DNA of 24,144 nucleotides from 2-01-FULL-50-23 sp964509695 (GTDB taxonomy: Bacteria; Patescibacteriota; Microgenomatia; UBA1400; MFAQ01), in NCBI GenBank assembly GCA_964509695.1, contig CAZDXN010000013.1:1-24144 (forward strand). The letters are read 5' to 3'. A model generated the notes under the pieces. It worked only from the letters and a program-made list of their open reading frames with translations, was not told the DNA's origin and ran no database searches. Below, piece after piece: positions 13,445-20,151 of the stretch. A program made the translations under genes and the position numbers. How positions within the stretch are numbered: position 1 is the stretch's first letter; each line of letters starts with the position of its first letter.

Positions 13445-13472
13445 CTTTAGAAAATAACTGGAGTTTTGTCAA
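13444..13472 (-). promoter_or_regulatory. groESL promoter
   Basis: On the minus strand a perfect TTGACA (13472-13467) is separated by 17 nt from TAAAGT (13449-13444), a housekeeping sigma-70-type promoter. The -10 abuts and by one base overlaps the CIRCE element, the usual arrangement for HrcA repression. Confidence 0.8.
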
Positions 13473-13475
13473 TAG

Positions 13476-13721
13476 CTAAAGACCGGAGGAGTCTTTTTGG
13501 AGCTGGTTAAGATCGGCCTGGCCCCCGTCATCGACGGTAGCGTTCAGTTCGGCATTGAGATCGTTAACATTGGTTGAGGTAGTCGTCGGAGTAGCGGAAA
13601 TTGTGGTTGTGGGTGTAGCGGCGGTCGGAGGCGTAGTGGTGGTCGCGGCGGGACCAGTGTAGTTGCAGGCGGCTAGGAAAAGTGCCGAAACGGCTAGAAA
13701 GATGGTGGATTTGGTCTTCAT
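13476..13721 (-). CDS. Small Thr-rich lipoprotein
   Basis: The 81-residue product has a signal peptide with lipobox LAAC (Cys19), then a Thr/Pro/Ala-rich low-complexity stretch (about 22-50) and a short acidic end (NDLNAELNATVDDGGQADLN). After lipidation it would be a short surface-tethered, unfolded tail. The ATG lies one base after the stop of the upstream secreted helical protein (TAACATG), so the pair is translated together. The C-terminal 30 residues resemble the short 'NDLNxELxxTVDDGG' ends seen in small candidate-phylum lipoproteins; function unknown. Confidence 0.65.
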   Translation of the reverse strand: MKTKSTIFLAVSALFLAACNYTGPAATTTTPPTAATPTTTISATPTTTSTNVNDLNAELNATVDDGGQADLNQLQKDSSGL

Positions 13722-13722
13722 G

Positions 13723-14307
13723 TTATTTTTCAGTCGTGTTTGTTAACTTTTCGCCAACGACATTGGCCAGAGCTTTGAGGACATCGCGGACTGATTTTCT
13801 AGCGGTGACGACACTTTGATGGGCGGCTTGAAGATCTTTGGCAAAAGCCGTTCTGGTCGAAGAAGCTGCCGCGCCTAGCTTGTCATCTGTGGTAACGTCG
13901 ATGGTGTAAGTTTTAGCGGCCTGGGTAGCAACGGCTGACTTCGCTGAAACGATGGCGGTGCGGGCCGTGACTATTGCGGCCTTTACAGCGCTAATATCCT
14001 TGCCTTTCTTCTCGACTTCGAGGGATCGGGCCTCAATCTTGTTTAGAACTTCTTCTATTTTTGTTATATGACGAGTCATGATACTGGTGCGATTGGCGTT
14101 GACTTCGACGATACGCTTGTCAATGCGGTCGACAATGGTCTTTTTTTTCTCGTCTCTAATTGAATTCAGTTTGGAGCGAAAATTTTCGCGTTCGTCTTCC
14201 CGACCCATTTGACGGTTGGTTGCTGCTGATGGCGTCTGAGCATAGATTGGTACGGCGACAATAAGAGCAAGGGCAAAAAGACAACCGAGAACGATGAGTT
14301 TCTTCAT
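13723..14307 (-). CDS. Secreted alpha-helical protein of unknown function
   Basis: The 194-residue product has a signal peptide (MKKLIVLGCLFALALIVAVP, likely cleaved after IYA) and then an almost wholly helical, Lys/Glu/Ala-rich chain with coiled-coil character (FRSKLNSIRDEKKKTIVDRI, KIEEVLNKIEARSLEVEKKG) and no Cys after the signal. It should be exported as an elongated helical protein. No catalytic motif is visible. The open frame starts at 14406, but the ATG at 14307 is chosen because of the signal peptide and because TATACT ends 6 nt upstream. It forms a two-gene unit with the downstream lipoprotein, and both are probably envelope proteins. Confidence 0.7.
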   Translation of the reverse strand: MKKLIVLGCLFALALIVAVPIYAQTPSAATNRQMGREDERENFRSKLNSIRDEKKKTIVDRIDKRIVEVNANRTSIMTRHITKIEEVLNKIEARSLEVEKKGKDISAVKAAIVTARTAIVSAKSAVATQAAKTYTIDVTTDDKLGAAASSTRTAFAKDLQAAHQSVVTARKSVRDVLKALANVVGEKLTNTTEK

Positions 14308-14313
14308 AGTACC

Positions 14314-14319
14314 AGTATA
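14314..14319 (-). promoter_or_regulatory. -10 box of the secreted helical protein gene (leaderless type)
   Basis: TATACT ends 6 nt before the ATG at 14307. A possible -35, TTGGCT, is found 18 nt upstream of it, making this one of the more complete leaderless promoters in the window. Confidence 0.6.
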
Positions 14320-14353
14320 TAACAAACGAAAACAGTCAGCCAACGAAAAACCC

Positions 14354-14764
14354 TTAGAACAGGTTTGGGCCGGAAATGAAACCCAGTTTTGAGTACCAGT
14401 TATCAAAGGAAAAAATGGTTTTGGTATTTAGTTTCTCGGCGGTGGCGACGACGATGGCGTCAAAAAAGGTATTTTGTTTTGAATGTGAGTCTTCGAAAAT
14501 TTGACTGGCTCTAATCAGGGTCTCCTTTTCCGGATAATCGATTTGAAAAAATCCTTGCTGTAACTGCTGACTGATTAGACGTGCCTTTTGAGGTTGGTTG
14601 GCCGCTCTAACCAATGAGGTAATCGCTTCTGGAAAGACGCTGACAGGAAAGACAACTTCCATGTTTTTCTTGACGAATAGAGAAGCCAATTGAATTGCTT
14701 TCTTGTGATTGGAATCTTTTTCCAGCGTCAAAGAAATTAGGGCATCTGCATCGGCAATAACGAT
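14354..14764 (-). CDS. PIN-domain ribonuclease, VapC-like toxin
   Basis: Counting from codon 14764, the 136-residue product has the PIN metal site: VIADADALISL (Asp5/Asp7), Glu46 in VFPEAITS, and DAIVVATAEKL with Asp102 followed by IFSFDNWYSKLGF with Asp121. VapC toxins are Mg-dependent RNases, often cutting tRNA, kept silent by the antitoxin encoded just upstream. No ATG, GTG or TTG occurs in frame near the domain start; the only canonical codon is a TTG at 14869, deep inside the antitoxin gene (101 bp overlap) and giving 35 residues of out-of-frame antitoxin sequence. ATC at 14764, 4 nt after the antitoxin TGA, is at the position where family members start, so a near-cognate start by coupling is proposed. 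Confidence 0.7.
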   Translation of the reverse strand: MVIADADALISLTLEKDSNHKKAIQLASLFVKKNMEVVFPVSVFPEAITSLVRAANQPQKARLISQQLQQGFFQIDYPEKETLIRASQIFEDSHSKQNTFFDAIVVATAEKLNTKTIFSFDNWYSKLGFISGPNLF

Positions 14765-14768
14765 TTTA

Positions 14769-15032
14769 TCAGTCTCGTTTCTTCCCTCCCCAAGTGTAGT
14801 AATCGAGATTTTTGATGATATCTTTGGGGATACGACCCTTAGTGGGAATCTTTTCAGCTTCTTTGGCAAAGTTAACTAGATTTAGAGCAGAAATGGATTT
14901 GGGCTGGATGGTCTTTAGCCCAGCCCGAATGGCTGTTCGGAAGACTTCGGCTTTTTTCTGGCCGATGGATCTGGCTACCAGTCCTAACTGATGGTTTAAA
15001 TCTTCGGGAATATAGATGTTTATTCTCAGCAT
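14769..15032 (-). CDS. Ribbon-helix-helix antitoxin, partner of the PIN toxin
   Basis: The 87-residue protein begins MLRINIYIPEDLNHQLGLVA and continues KKAEVFRTAIRAGL, the beta-strand plus two-helix pattern of CopG-type DNA-binding antitoxins; the C-terminal part (about 48-87) would bind and inhibit the toxin. It lies directly upstream of the PIN gene, the standard VapBC order. The promoter in front contains a palindrome (ATGTAT-N5-ATACAT), so autoregulation by the antitoxin or the complex is expected. The start ATG is supported by the promoter 6 nt upstream. Confidence 0.75.
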   Translation of the reverse strand: MLRINIYIPEDLNHQLGLVARSIGQKKAEVFRTAIRAGLKTIQPKSISALNLVNFAKEAEKIPTKGRIPKDIIKNLDYYTWGGKKRD

Positions 15033-15038
15033 GATTTT

Positions 15039-15068
15039 ATGTATTCATCATACATCACTATTTGTCAA
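15039..15068 (-). promoter_or_regulatory. Promoter and palindromic operator of the toxin-antitoxin pair
   Basis: On the minus strand TTGACA (15068-15063) is followed after 18 nt by ATACAT (15044-15039), which ends 6 nt before the ATG. The inverted repeat ATGTAT-GATGA-ATACAT (15055-15039) covers the -10. The same geometry (TTGACA, 18 nt, -10 under a palindrome, 6 nt, ATG) is found in front of the other RHH gene. Confidence 0.6.
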
Positions 15069-15083
15069 ACTTCGTTTTTTTGC

Positions 15084-15185
15084 TCATTTGGCGAAGCTGA
15101 CGAGTAGGCCAAAGAGAATTAGCAGAAGCGGCAGGATAATGTATTTGAGCCAGGGTTGCGGCTCGGGCTTTTTGGCTTTGGACAT
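15084..15185 (-). CDS. 33-residue single-pass membrane miniprotein
   Basis: The ORF encodes a basic, Pro-containing start (MSKAKKPEPQPWLKY) followed by one hydrophobic helix (IILPLLLILFGLLVSFAK), so it would be a type II or tail-anchored membrane peptide. It begins 5 nt after the stop of the 54-residue ORF, and TAAATT ends 7 nt upstream of its ATG. Type I toxin peptides have a similar size and shape, but no antisense RNA is identified, so this is only a possibility. Confidence 0.5.
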   Translation of the reverse strand: MSKAKKPEPQPWLKYIILPLLLILFGLLVSFAK

Positions 15186-15190
15186 TAAGT

Positions 15191-15355
15191 TTAATTTACC
15201 ACGGTTTTCAAAGTTAATTTGTGCTTTATGGCCGTCGCGACAATCAGGGCATAGCGAGAATGCTGGCGGGTGATTTTTTTGATGTCTTGGCGGTCTTTCC
15301 AGACTCCGGCGGTGGTAATGATTCCCAACTGATCCTCTATTTTGTGGATACACAT
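15191..15355 (-). CDS. 54-residue protein of unknown function
   Basis: A short ORF with ATG at 15355 and TAA at 15193-15191. The product is basic and mixed alpha/beta (MCIHKIEDQLGIITTAGVWK, then KKITRQHSRYALIVATAIKH). It is supported as a gene by a TAATAT box ending exactly 6 nt before the ATG, the same spacing as at many genes here, and by tight linkage to the following membrane miniprotein. The sequence IVATAIKHKLTLKT faintly recalls the end of a PIN domain, so it could also be a remnant; I do not recognise a family. Confidence 0.45.
   Translation of the reverse strand: MCIHKIEDQLGIITTAGVWKDRQDIKKITRQHSRYALIVATAIKHKLTLKTVVN
15193..15198 (-). promoter_or_regulatory. -10-like box in front of the membrane miniprotein
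   Basis: TAAATT ends 7 nt before the ATG at 15185 and overlaps the stop codon of the 54-residue ORF. AT-rich surroundings make a chance match possible. Confidence 0.3.
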
Positions 15356-15361
15356 ACTTCA

Positions 15362-15367
15362 ATATTA
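15362..15367 (-). promoter_or_regulatory. -10 box of the 54-residue ORF (leaderless type)
   Basis: TAATAT ends 6 nt before the ATG at 15355. It is the main evidence that the short ORF is expressed. Confidence 0.45.
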
Positions 15368-15423
15368 CTTCAAGCCAGTTTTCATAACCTTGAGAACAAA
15401 CACTTGTGGTGTTTAGAGTTTTG

Positions 15424-17019
15424 TTAGCTAACGTTTAATTCGGCAACAATAGCTGTAATGTTATCATCGCCTCCGGCTGCGTTTGCGGCGGCGATCAACT
15501 GTCTGGCGAGCTCACCACTTGGTTTTTGTTGCGAGAGAAAAGTCTTTAGTAGTGGATCGCGAACCATCTCCCACAACCCATCGCAACAAGTGAGGATTTT
15601 TACTTTTCCTTCAATCTCTCTTGGTCCGGTAACGTCAACCTCGACTGTGGCTTTACCTCCCAAATTTCTGTAAACCATATTCCTATTTGGATGAGCATAT
15701 CGTTCGCCATCAGTAATTTGTCCAGCTCCCACCAACGATTCTACTAAGGAGTGGTCTCTGGTTAATCGTATCAGGCTGTCATTTGATTCGTCATATAAGT
15801 AGACACGAGAATCACCAACATTGGCGGTATAAAGTTTTCCCCCCACAACCATTGCCATAGTTAGCGTGCTTCCAAGCTCTTTTCCCATGCCCTGCTTTGA
15901 CGCAAACACGTTCTCATTTGCTGCTTCAACTGCTTCTTTAATTTTTTGCTGTACTTGATCTGGAGAAAGGTTTGACCAACCAGTGGTTTCGGCTAACTTA
16001 TTTAGTGTTAGTCGTATGGCACTCTGGGAAGCTAATTCTCCGAGATCTACTCCCCCCATCCCGTCGGCGACGATAAACAGGCTCTCAACCCCATTGGCAA
16101 AGATTATATCGGCAGATTCATTTGCTAATCTTAGTTGATCTTGAGATGCTAATAATTTTTGATCTTGTTCGGGTGTATTTTGATTATTTTTCGCGGCCTC
16201 ATTGTACGCGGCTATATTGGAGGAGGCGTTTGCAAGCCTAATATCGATCCCTTTTCCTTTCCCCCCGCAAAAATAACTATCCTCGTCTGGTTTGCCATTA
16301 CGAGCGATGCCCACATCGCTCCTACCGCCAAACTCTATTTGTATGTTTTTGAGTCGTAAGGCCAATTCTGGTAGTTGATCAGTGGTTATGGTGAAAAAGT
16401 GAAGTTCTCCAGTTTGGCTGTCGATAAGAGGTAAAAGCACGTCGTTCTGGCGCCACATTGGTTGATATTTTCCTTTCCCCGCGAGAACTCTTTTGACCAC
16501 TTCTTTCGAAAAAGACTCCTGACCAAGAACTATTTGGTCGGAATCTGTTTGATTATTTGGAAACTTTGCCTTTGGATTTGCTTCATGGAAATGGGCTTTT
16601 GAGCCGCGTGGTAAGCCGACGCTTCTTCTAACCCCAATTTCCTGTCTCTCCCCTGGTTTGGCCGAGATGTTTTGAATCGGAACGTCACATGGATCAATCT
16701 CCCCTAGTGTCGCGAGAACCCATTTTGTGTTTCCTTTTTCTATTTCGTTCTTCAAACGTTGCCTGACTCGATCTTCTGCTGTTTTCCATAGCGTCACGGC
16801 ATACCTTTTACCAACATCATTAGTAATATCTGGCATAAAGCCTTCTCTGGCTAAGGCTATCGCAGCGGTTTTTCCAAGTCCGAGTAACCATTCTTTGCCA
16901 CTTCTAGTTCTTTGCTCTAATTGGTTCCTCGCAGCAATGGTTTTAGGATCAGTATCTTTGTTATTAAAGGCGAAACCTACCGATGTCTCAATAGCTCGTT
17001 CAATTGTTGGCTCTGGCAT
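15424..17019 (-). CDS. PP2C-type Ser/Thr protein phosphatase with a large N-terminal region
   Basis: The 531-residue protein has a C-terminal PPM/PP2C domain (about 232-529): SDVGIARNGKPDEDSYF (metal Asp247), FIVADGMGG (Asp319, Gly320), GSTLTMAMVVGGKLYTANVG with DSRVYLY, LTRDHSLVESLVGAGQIT, ILTCCDGLWEMV (Asp480) and GGDDNITAIV (Asp518-519), so the two-metal site is complete. An Asn/Gln-rich insert (about 263-300) separates the first two motifs. Residues 1-230 form an additional region I do not recognise; it is soluble and contains KAHFHEANPK and QMW-type stretches. PP2C enzymes dephosphorylate Ser/Thr proteins. No kinase lies in the window, but an ATPase gene and a 133-residue gene precede it in a tight cluster. 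It overlaps the 133-residue gene by 20 bp and has its own TAGAAT box 6 nt upstream of the ATG. Confidence 0.85.
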   Translation of the reverse strand: MPEPTIERAIETSVGFAFNNKDTDPKTIAARNQLEQRTRSGKEWLLGLGKTAAIALAREGFMPDITNDVGKRYAVTLWKTAEDRVRQRLKNEIEKGNTKWVLATLGEIDPCDVPIQNISAKPGERQEIGVRRSVGLPRGSKAHFHEANPKAKFPNNQTDSDQIVLGQESFSKEVVKRVLAGKGKYQPMWRQNDVLLPLIDSQTGELHFFTITTDQLPELALRLKNIQIEFGGRSDVGIARNGKPDEDSYFCGGKGKGIDIRLANASSNIAAYNEAAKNNQNTPEQDQKLLASQDQLRLANESADIIFANGVESLFIVADGMGGVDLGELASQSAIRLTLNKLAETTGWSNLSPDQVQQKIKEAVEAANENVFASKQGMGKELGSTLTMAMVVGGKLYTANVGDSRVYLYDESNDSLIRLTRDHSLVESLVGAGQITDGERYAHPNRNMVYRNLGGKATVEVDVTGPREIEGKVKILTCCDGLWEMVRDPLLKTFLSQQKPSGELARQLIAAANAAGGDDNITAIVAELNVS

Positions 17020-17401
17020 AAAGTGATTCTATATATGAATCGGCAACCTGTTTTTGTTCCATAGTCATGGTTTCTTTTAGGTTGGCATAAAAAGTTTCTA
17101 AGTTCTCTATAGAAAGCTTAGCATACCGGTCAGAGGCCGTTTTCTTTTGATCTTCGTTTAGAATCGGATCTATGAGGCCGAGGATGGTGTCGCCGGGTGC
17201 GAACTTGTTATCCGAAATTTCCATTAATGATACCCCTAGTGATTTTTGTTGGTTTTCTGCTAAATTACCCTCGTTGACCAACCACTCGATGAATTCGCTC
17301 GTCACTTTTTCAGAGAGATCTTGCCAGGCTTGATTTATTTTATCGGTGGACCATTCAACGATATTACAAATTGTGACAAAATTACTTGGTACTTTAGCCA
17401 T
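17000..17401 (-). CDS. 133-residue protein of unknown function in the ATPase/PP2C cluster
   Basis: The product is acidic and predicted helical with no membrane segment or Cys pair (MAKVPSNFVTICNIVEWSTD ... LGLIDPILNEDQKKTASDRY ... YIESLYARANN). I do not recognise it. It begins 2 nt after the ATPase stop (TGA-AA-ATG), an arrangement for translational coupling, and its end overlaps the PP2C gene by 20 bp. A TTG at 17407 could add two residues but lies inside the ATPase stop region. Its position between an ATPase and a phosphatase suggests an adaptor or phosphoprotein substrate, which is inference only. Confidence 0.6.
   Translation of the reverse strand: MAKVPSNFVTICNIVEWSTDKINQAWQDLSEKVTSEFIEWLVNEGNLAENQQKSLGVSLMEISDNKFAPGDTILGLIDPILNEDQKKTASDRYAKLSIENLETFYANLKETMTMEQKQVADSYIESLYARANN
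17026..17031 (-). promoter_or_regulatory. -10 box of the PP2C gene inside the 133-residue gene
   Basis: TAGAAT ends 6 nt before the ATG at 17019 and lies within the last codons of the upstream gene. It would allow the phosphatase to be made separately from the ATPase. Confidence 0.45.
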
Positions 17402-17403
17402 TT

Positions 17404-19662
17404 TCAATTCTTTGCATTTTCGTGTCTAATTTTAACATCTGCGGGTGGCGGGGAGGAACTAGGTACAACGCTAGAGACTTTGACGGCGTTTTTGCGGTAG
17501 TAGCGTTCGAAGGAGGTGCGGAGGACTTTGTCGCGGTTCTGATTCTTACTAAAGGGCAGGGGCAGGGTGTAGGCCGGGAAAGGATGAGAGATGGTCTCGT
17601 CGATGGCTAGCTTCATGACGATCTGGTAGCGGACGAGACTGACGAGATCGTCCTGAGTATAGGTCGTGCCCATTTCGGCGATGAGGCGGTTGGCGTCATC
17701 GGCGCCGACGACGAAGCTGATGATGGTGCCGGCGTTACCGAAGATGGCTTTTTGAATTTCTTCGGGGAGTTGAGCGGTGTACTGGTTGGTGAGGATGAGG
17801 TTGAGGCGGAATTTGCGGGCCTCGGAGAGAATTTTCACAAATGAAGTGGTGGCGAAGTTCTGGAACTCATCGACGTAGAGGTAGAAGTCTTTTCGGTCTT
17901 CTTTGGCGATGTTGACGCGGTTCATGGCGGCGATTTGGATCTGGCTGATGACCATGGCTCCCAAAAGGGCGGCGTTGTCCTCACCGATCTTTCCTTGAGC
18001 CAGATTCAAGATAATAATTTTGCCTTGGTTCATCATGTCTTCCAGGTCGACGGAGTTGTTCGGGTGGTTAATGATATTTCTGATGGTCGGGCTGGTAACG
18101 AACTGACCGACTTTGTTGAGGATGGGAGAGATGGCTTCGTTTCTAAATTTCTCGGTGTAGGAATCGTATTCGAGAGTCCAGAAGTCTTTGAGAATCTGGT
18201 CGTCAATTGATTCGAGGAATTTGTCCCGAAACTTCTTGTCGGTCAGGATGCGAATGACGTCGACGAGGGTACTCCCCTGCTTCTGGACTAATGTGAGGAC
18301 GGCATTTCGCAAGAGATACTCGAGACGAGGACCCCAGGAATTGCCATAGAGTTTGTAGAAAATGCCGACTATCCCTGAGGCGACTAGTTCGCGATGCTCG
18401 GGGTTTTTGACAAAAAGAGGGTTGAGATGAAAAGAAGTCTCTTTGGTGGAGGGGTCAAGATAGGCGACGTCGTTGACCCGGTAACTGGGGATAAAGTCGA
18501 GAAGAATATCGGAGAGATCCCCGTGGGGGTCGATGACGGCAACACCGGCACGGTTTCGGATATCGGCGATGGCCATGTTGGAGATGAGGGTGGTTTTGCC
18601 GGTACCGGATTTACCTAAGATATAGATGTGACGACGACGGTCCTCACCATTTTTGATACCAAAGATGGCCATGCGATTCTTGAACTCGGTGCGAGCAAAG
18701 AAATTTGTCTTTGATTTCTCCTCGTCAGTGAGTCCTTCGGCGACGGGGAGACTGGAGGGCGGTTCACCTTTGAGGGTTTTGCCCCAAGCGATGTTTCGAA
18801 GGCCGGTTAGATCGACATTGGGAAAGTGATAGAGAGAGGCGATCTCGAGAAGGTTGAGCTGTTGATGAGTCGGGGTGAACTCGGCACTCCGAGTGACCAA
18901 AACTTTGATTAGCCGATTTTTTTGACTAAGAGAAAGTTTCTTCCTGTTTTTTACCTTGAAAGAATTACCCTCGGCCAGAGCATAAACACCAAAGGAAGTG
19001 ACGACTTGGGTCAGAATGAGGTCGGCGGAAGCCTGATCGGGGGCAATACCAGCGACGCGGATATCGACATCAAAAGCGGGTAGGGCGATCTTTTGTTCGA
19101 TGAGGGCTTTTTGGGGATGGGCTTCTTTTTTGTCGGGCGCGGTCTGAATCCCCTCGTGAACCAAGGCGCGAGGAAAATTAGCCCAGCCACCGGGGGCGGC
19201 GGAAAGACAAAATTGGACAATCCCGGCTTGGTTTGGAGGGAGTTTACCCAAGATTCCTAGGATGGCGGCGAGTGGGTCGGGGGTTTTGCCCTGAATAGTA
19301 TTGATAGGAAGATAGGATGGGGCCGTAAGGGTGAGCTGGGCGAGGGCCTGTGAGCCGTGGGTCAGCCAAGAGTCCATATAATCGGCCATGTGGGTGATGA
19401 TGGCGTCGGGATATTGGGCGGCAATCAAGGCTTTGACGAGGGGGGCAATTTTCTCCGGACAGCTGACGATAAAAAAGACGGTTTGGTTGAGGCTGGCGAT
19501 CTCCAGAGTAATAGTATCGAGTTTGCCGAAGAGACGAAGAAATAAGGAGGTCTTGAGGGTGTTTTTTAGGGAAGCCAGAACGTGAACGAATTTCTCGTAG
19601 GTGACGAGCGAGTCTTTGGCGGGACGAATTTCAAGAACCGCGCGTGGAGTTGGAGCGGGCAT
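17404..19662 (-). CDS. VirD4/TraD- or HerA-like P-loop DNA-pump ATPase
   Basis: The 752-residue protein has a RecA-like motor: Walker A GKSGTGKTT (350-358) in YILGKSGTGKTTLISNM, the DPHGD motif (378-382), Walker B YLYVDEFQNF (594-603) and the LILTNQYTAQLPEEI segment (622-636) typical of the TraM-recognition/TraG region of coupling proteins, followed by VVGADDANRL. This is the family of hexameric DNA translocases that includes type IV coupling proteins and HerA. The N-terminal about 320 residues are alpha/beta with no membrane helix, unlike classical VirD4, so the protein is soluble; the C-terminus is Pro-rich and basic. No relaxase, pilus or other type IV secretion genes are in the window. 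TATACT ends 7 nt upstream of the ATG. It is the first gene of a three-gene run with the 133-residue and PP2C genes. Confidence 0.85.
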   Translation of the reverse strand: MPAPTPRAVLEIRPAKDSLVTYEKFVHVLASLKNTLKTSLFLRLFGKLDTITLEIASLNQTVFFIVSCPEKIAPLVKALIAAQYPDAIITHMADYMDSWLTHGSQALAQLTLTAPSYLPINTIQGKTPDPLAAILGILGKLPPNQAGIVQFCLSAAPGGWANFPRALVHEGIQTAPDKKEAHPQKALIEQKIALPAFDVDIRVAGIAPDQASADLILTQVVTSFGVYALAEGNSFKVKNRKKLSLSQKNRLIKVLVTRSAEFTPTHQQLNLLEIASLYHFPNVDLTGLRNIAWGKTLKGEPPSSLPVAEGLTDEEKSKTNFFARTEFKNRMAIFGIKNGEDRRRHIYILGKSGTGKTTLISNMAIADIRNRAGVAVIDPHGDLSDILLDFIPSYRVNDVAYLDPSTKETSFHLNPLFVKNPEHRELVASGIVGIFYKLYGNSWGPRLEYLLRNAVLTLVQKQGSTLVDVIRILTDKKFRDKFLESIDDQILKDFWTLEYDSYTEKFRNEAISPILNKVGQFVTSPTIRNIINHPNNSVDLEDMMNQGKIIILNLAQGKIGEDNAALLGAMVISQIQIAAMNRVNIAKEDRKDFYLYVDEFQNFATTSFVKILSEARKFRLNLILTNQYTAQLPEEIQKAIFGNAGTIISFVVGADDANRLIAEMGTTYTQDDLVSLVRYQIVMKLAIDETISHPFPAYTLPLPFSKNQNRDKVLRTSFERYYRKNAVKVSSVVPSSSPPPADVKIRHENAKN

Positions 19663-19669
19663 GAAGTTA

Positions 19670-19675
19670 AGTATA
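19670..19675 (-). promoter_or_regulatory. -10 box of the ATPase cluster (leaderless type)
   Basis: TATACT ends 7 nt before the ATG at 19662, with no Shine-Dalgarno sequence between. No clear -35 is seen. Confidence 0.5.
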
Positions 19676-19735
19676 AAGGATTAAAGACAAAGGAGGAAGG
19701 AAAGTGGTCAGAGCTTTGGGGAAACAGAAAAGTAG

Positions 19736-19765
19736 GGGCCTGGGGGGGTTTAAGTCCTCAGGCCC
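19736..19765 (-). terminator. Intrinsic terminator of the 104-residue gene
   Basis: GGGCCTG (19765-19759, minus strand) pairs with CAGGCCC (19742-19736) in a 7-bp GC-rich stem, extendable by GG/CC pairs inside the loop. It is followed by CTACTTTTCTGTTT. It lies 18 nt after the stop of the 104-residue gene and shields the ATPase cluster from its transcript. Confidence 0.6.
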
Positions 19766-19782
19766 GGGAGTCGGGGATGTGC

Positions 19783-20097
19783 CTAGGGGCGCTTCCTTTT
19801 GGCCGTAAAGGTAAAGTTGGGCTCGTAGGTCTCATTGTAGCCGGGTTGGTCGTACTCAACCGTCCAACCAGCCTTACGATAGATCTCTTCGATGTCGAGC
19901 CAATTGTTGTCAAAGATTTTGGCCCGTTTGAGGCCCTTTGAAATCATCAACTTGACCACTTCTCCTACTGTGAAGCTCGAACGGCCGTTGACGTAGCTGG
20001 CGGCGATGGCTTCATTAAAAGCCTCGATCACCGCGTCTGGAAACGATTCCACCTTTTGTTTGGCCACCGTCGCCGGTGTTAAAGGTCTGACAGACAT
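19783..20097 (-). CDS. 104-residue soluble protein of unknown function, apparently strongly expressed
   Basis: The product starts MSVRPLTPATVAKQKVESFP and has the pattern DAVIEAFNEAIA followed by a winged-helix-like stretch (SSFTVGEVVKLMISKGLKRA) and an aromatic C-terminal half (GWTVEYDQPGYNETYEPNFT), ending in a basic KRKRP tail. Small bacterial proteins with the 'FPDxVIxAFNExI' start are known but uncharacterised to me. It is the only gene in the window with a clear Shine-Dalgarno sequence (AAAGGAG, 7 nt before the ATG), plus a consensus-like promoter, a 5' hairpin and a GC-rich terminator. This combination indicates an independent, well-expressed mRNA. A nucleic-acid-binding role is possible from the basic tail but not shown. 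Confidence 0.75.
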   Translation of the reverse strand: MSVRPLTPATVAKQKVESFPDAVIEAFNEAIAASYVNGRSSFTVGEVVKLMISKGLKRAKIFDNNWLDIEEIYRKAGWTVEYDQPGYNETYEPNFTFTAKRKRP

Positions 20098-20102
20098 GAG
20101 TT

Positions 20103-20109
20103 TCTCCTT
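20103..20109 (-). promoter_or_regulatory. Shine-Dalgarno site of the 104-residue gene
   Basis: AAAAGGAG-type purine run (AGGAG core) ends about 7 nt before the ATG at 20097. It proves that this organism's ribosome setting for Shine-Dalgarno use exists, in contrast to most genes here that lack it. Confidence 0.75.
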
Positions 20110-20125
20110 TTTTTCAGGTGCTAGG

Positions 20126-20143
20126 GTAATCGAAGGTGATTAC
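20126..20143 (-). other. Hairpin at the 5' end of the 104-residue gene mRNA
   Basis: GTAATC (20143-20138) and GATTAC (20131-20126) pair perfectly around a 6-nt loop. The predicted transcription start is near 20145, so the hairpin would sit at the very 5' end, a position known to protect mRNAs from decay. Confidence 0.5.
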
Positions 20144-20151
20144 GTGACTTT

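Noticed and set aside
14354..14869. PIN toxin starting at TTG 14869
   Set aside because: It needs a 101-bp overlap with the antitoxin, and the added 35 residues have no PIN-family counterpart.
15398..15414. Hairpin AAACAC-N5-GTGTTT after the PP2C stop as a terminator
   Set aside because: A/T-rich 6-bp stem with no proper T-run on the minus strand; too weak to call.
17404..19662. Conjugative element or integrated plasmid around the VirD4-like ATPase
   Set aside because: No relaxase, integrase, pilus genes, direct repeats or composition break were seen; flanks are ordinary chromosomal genes.
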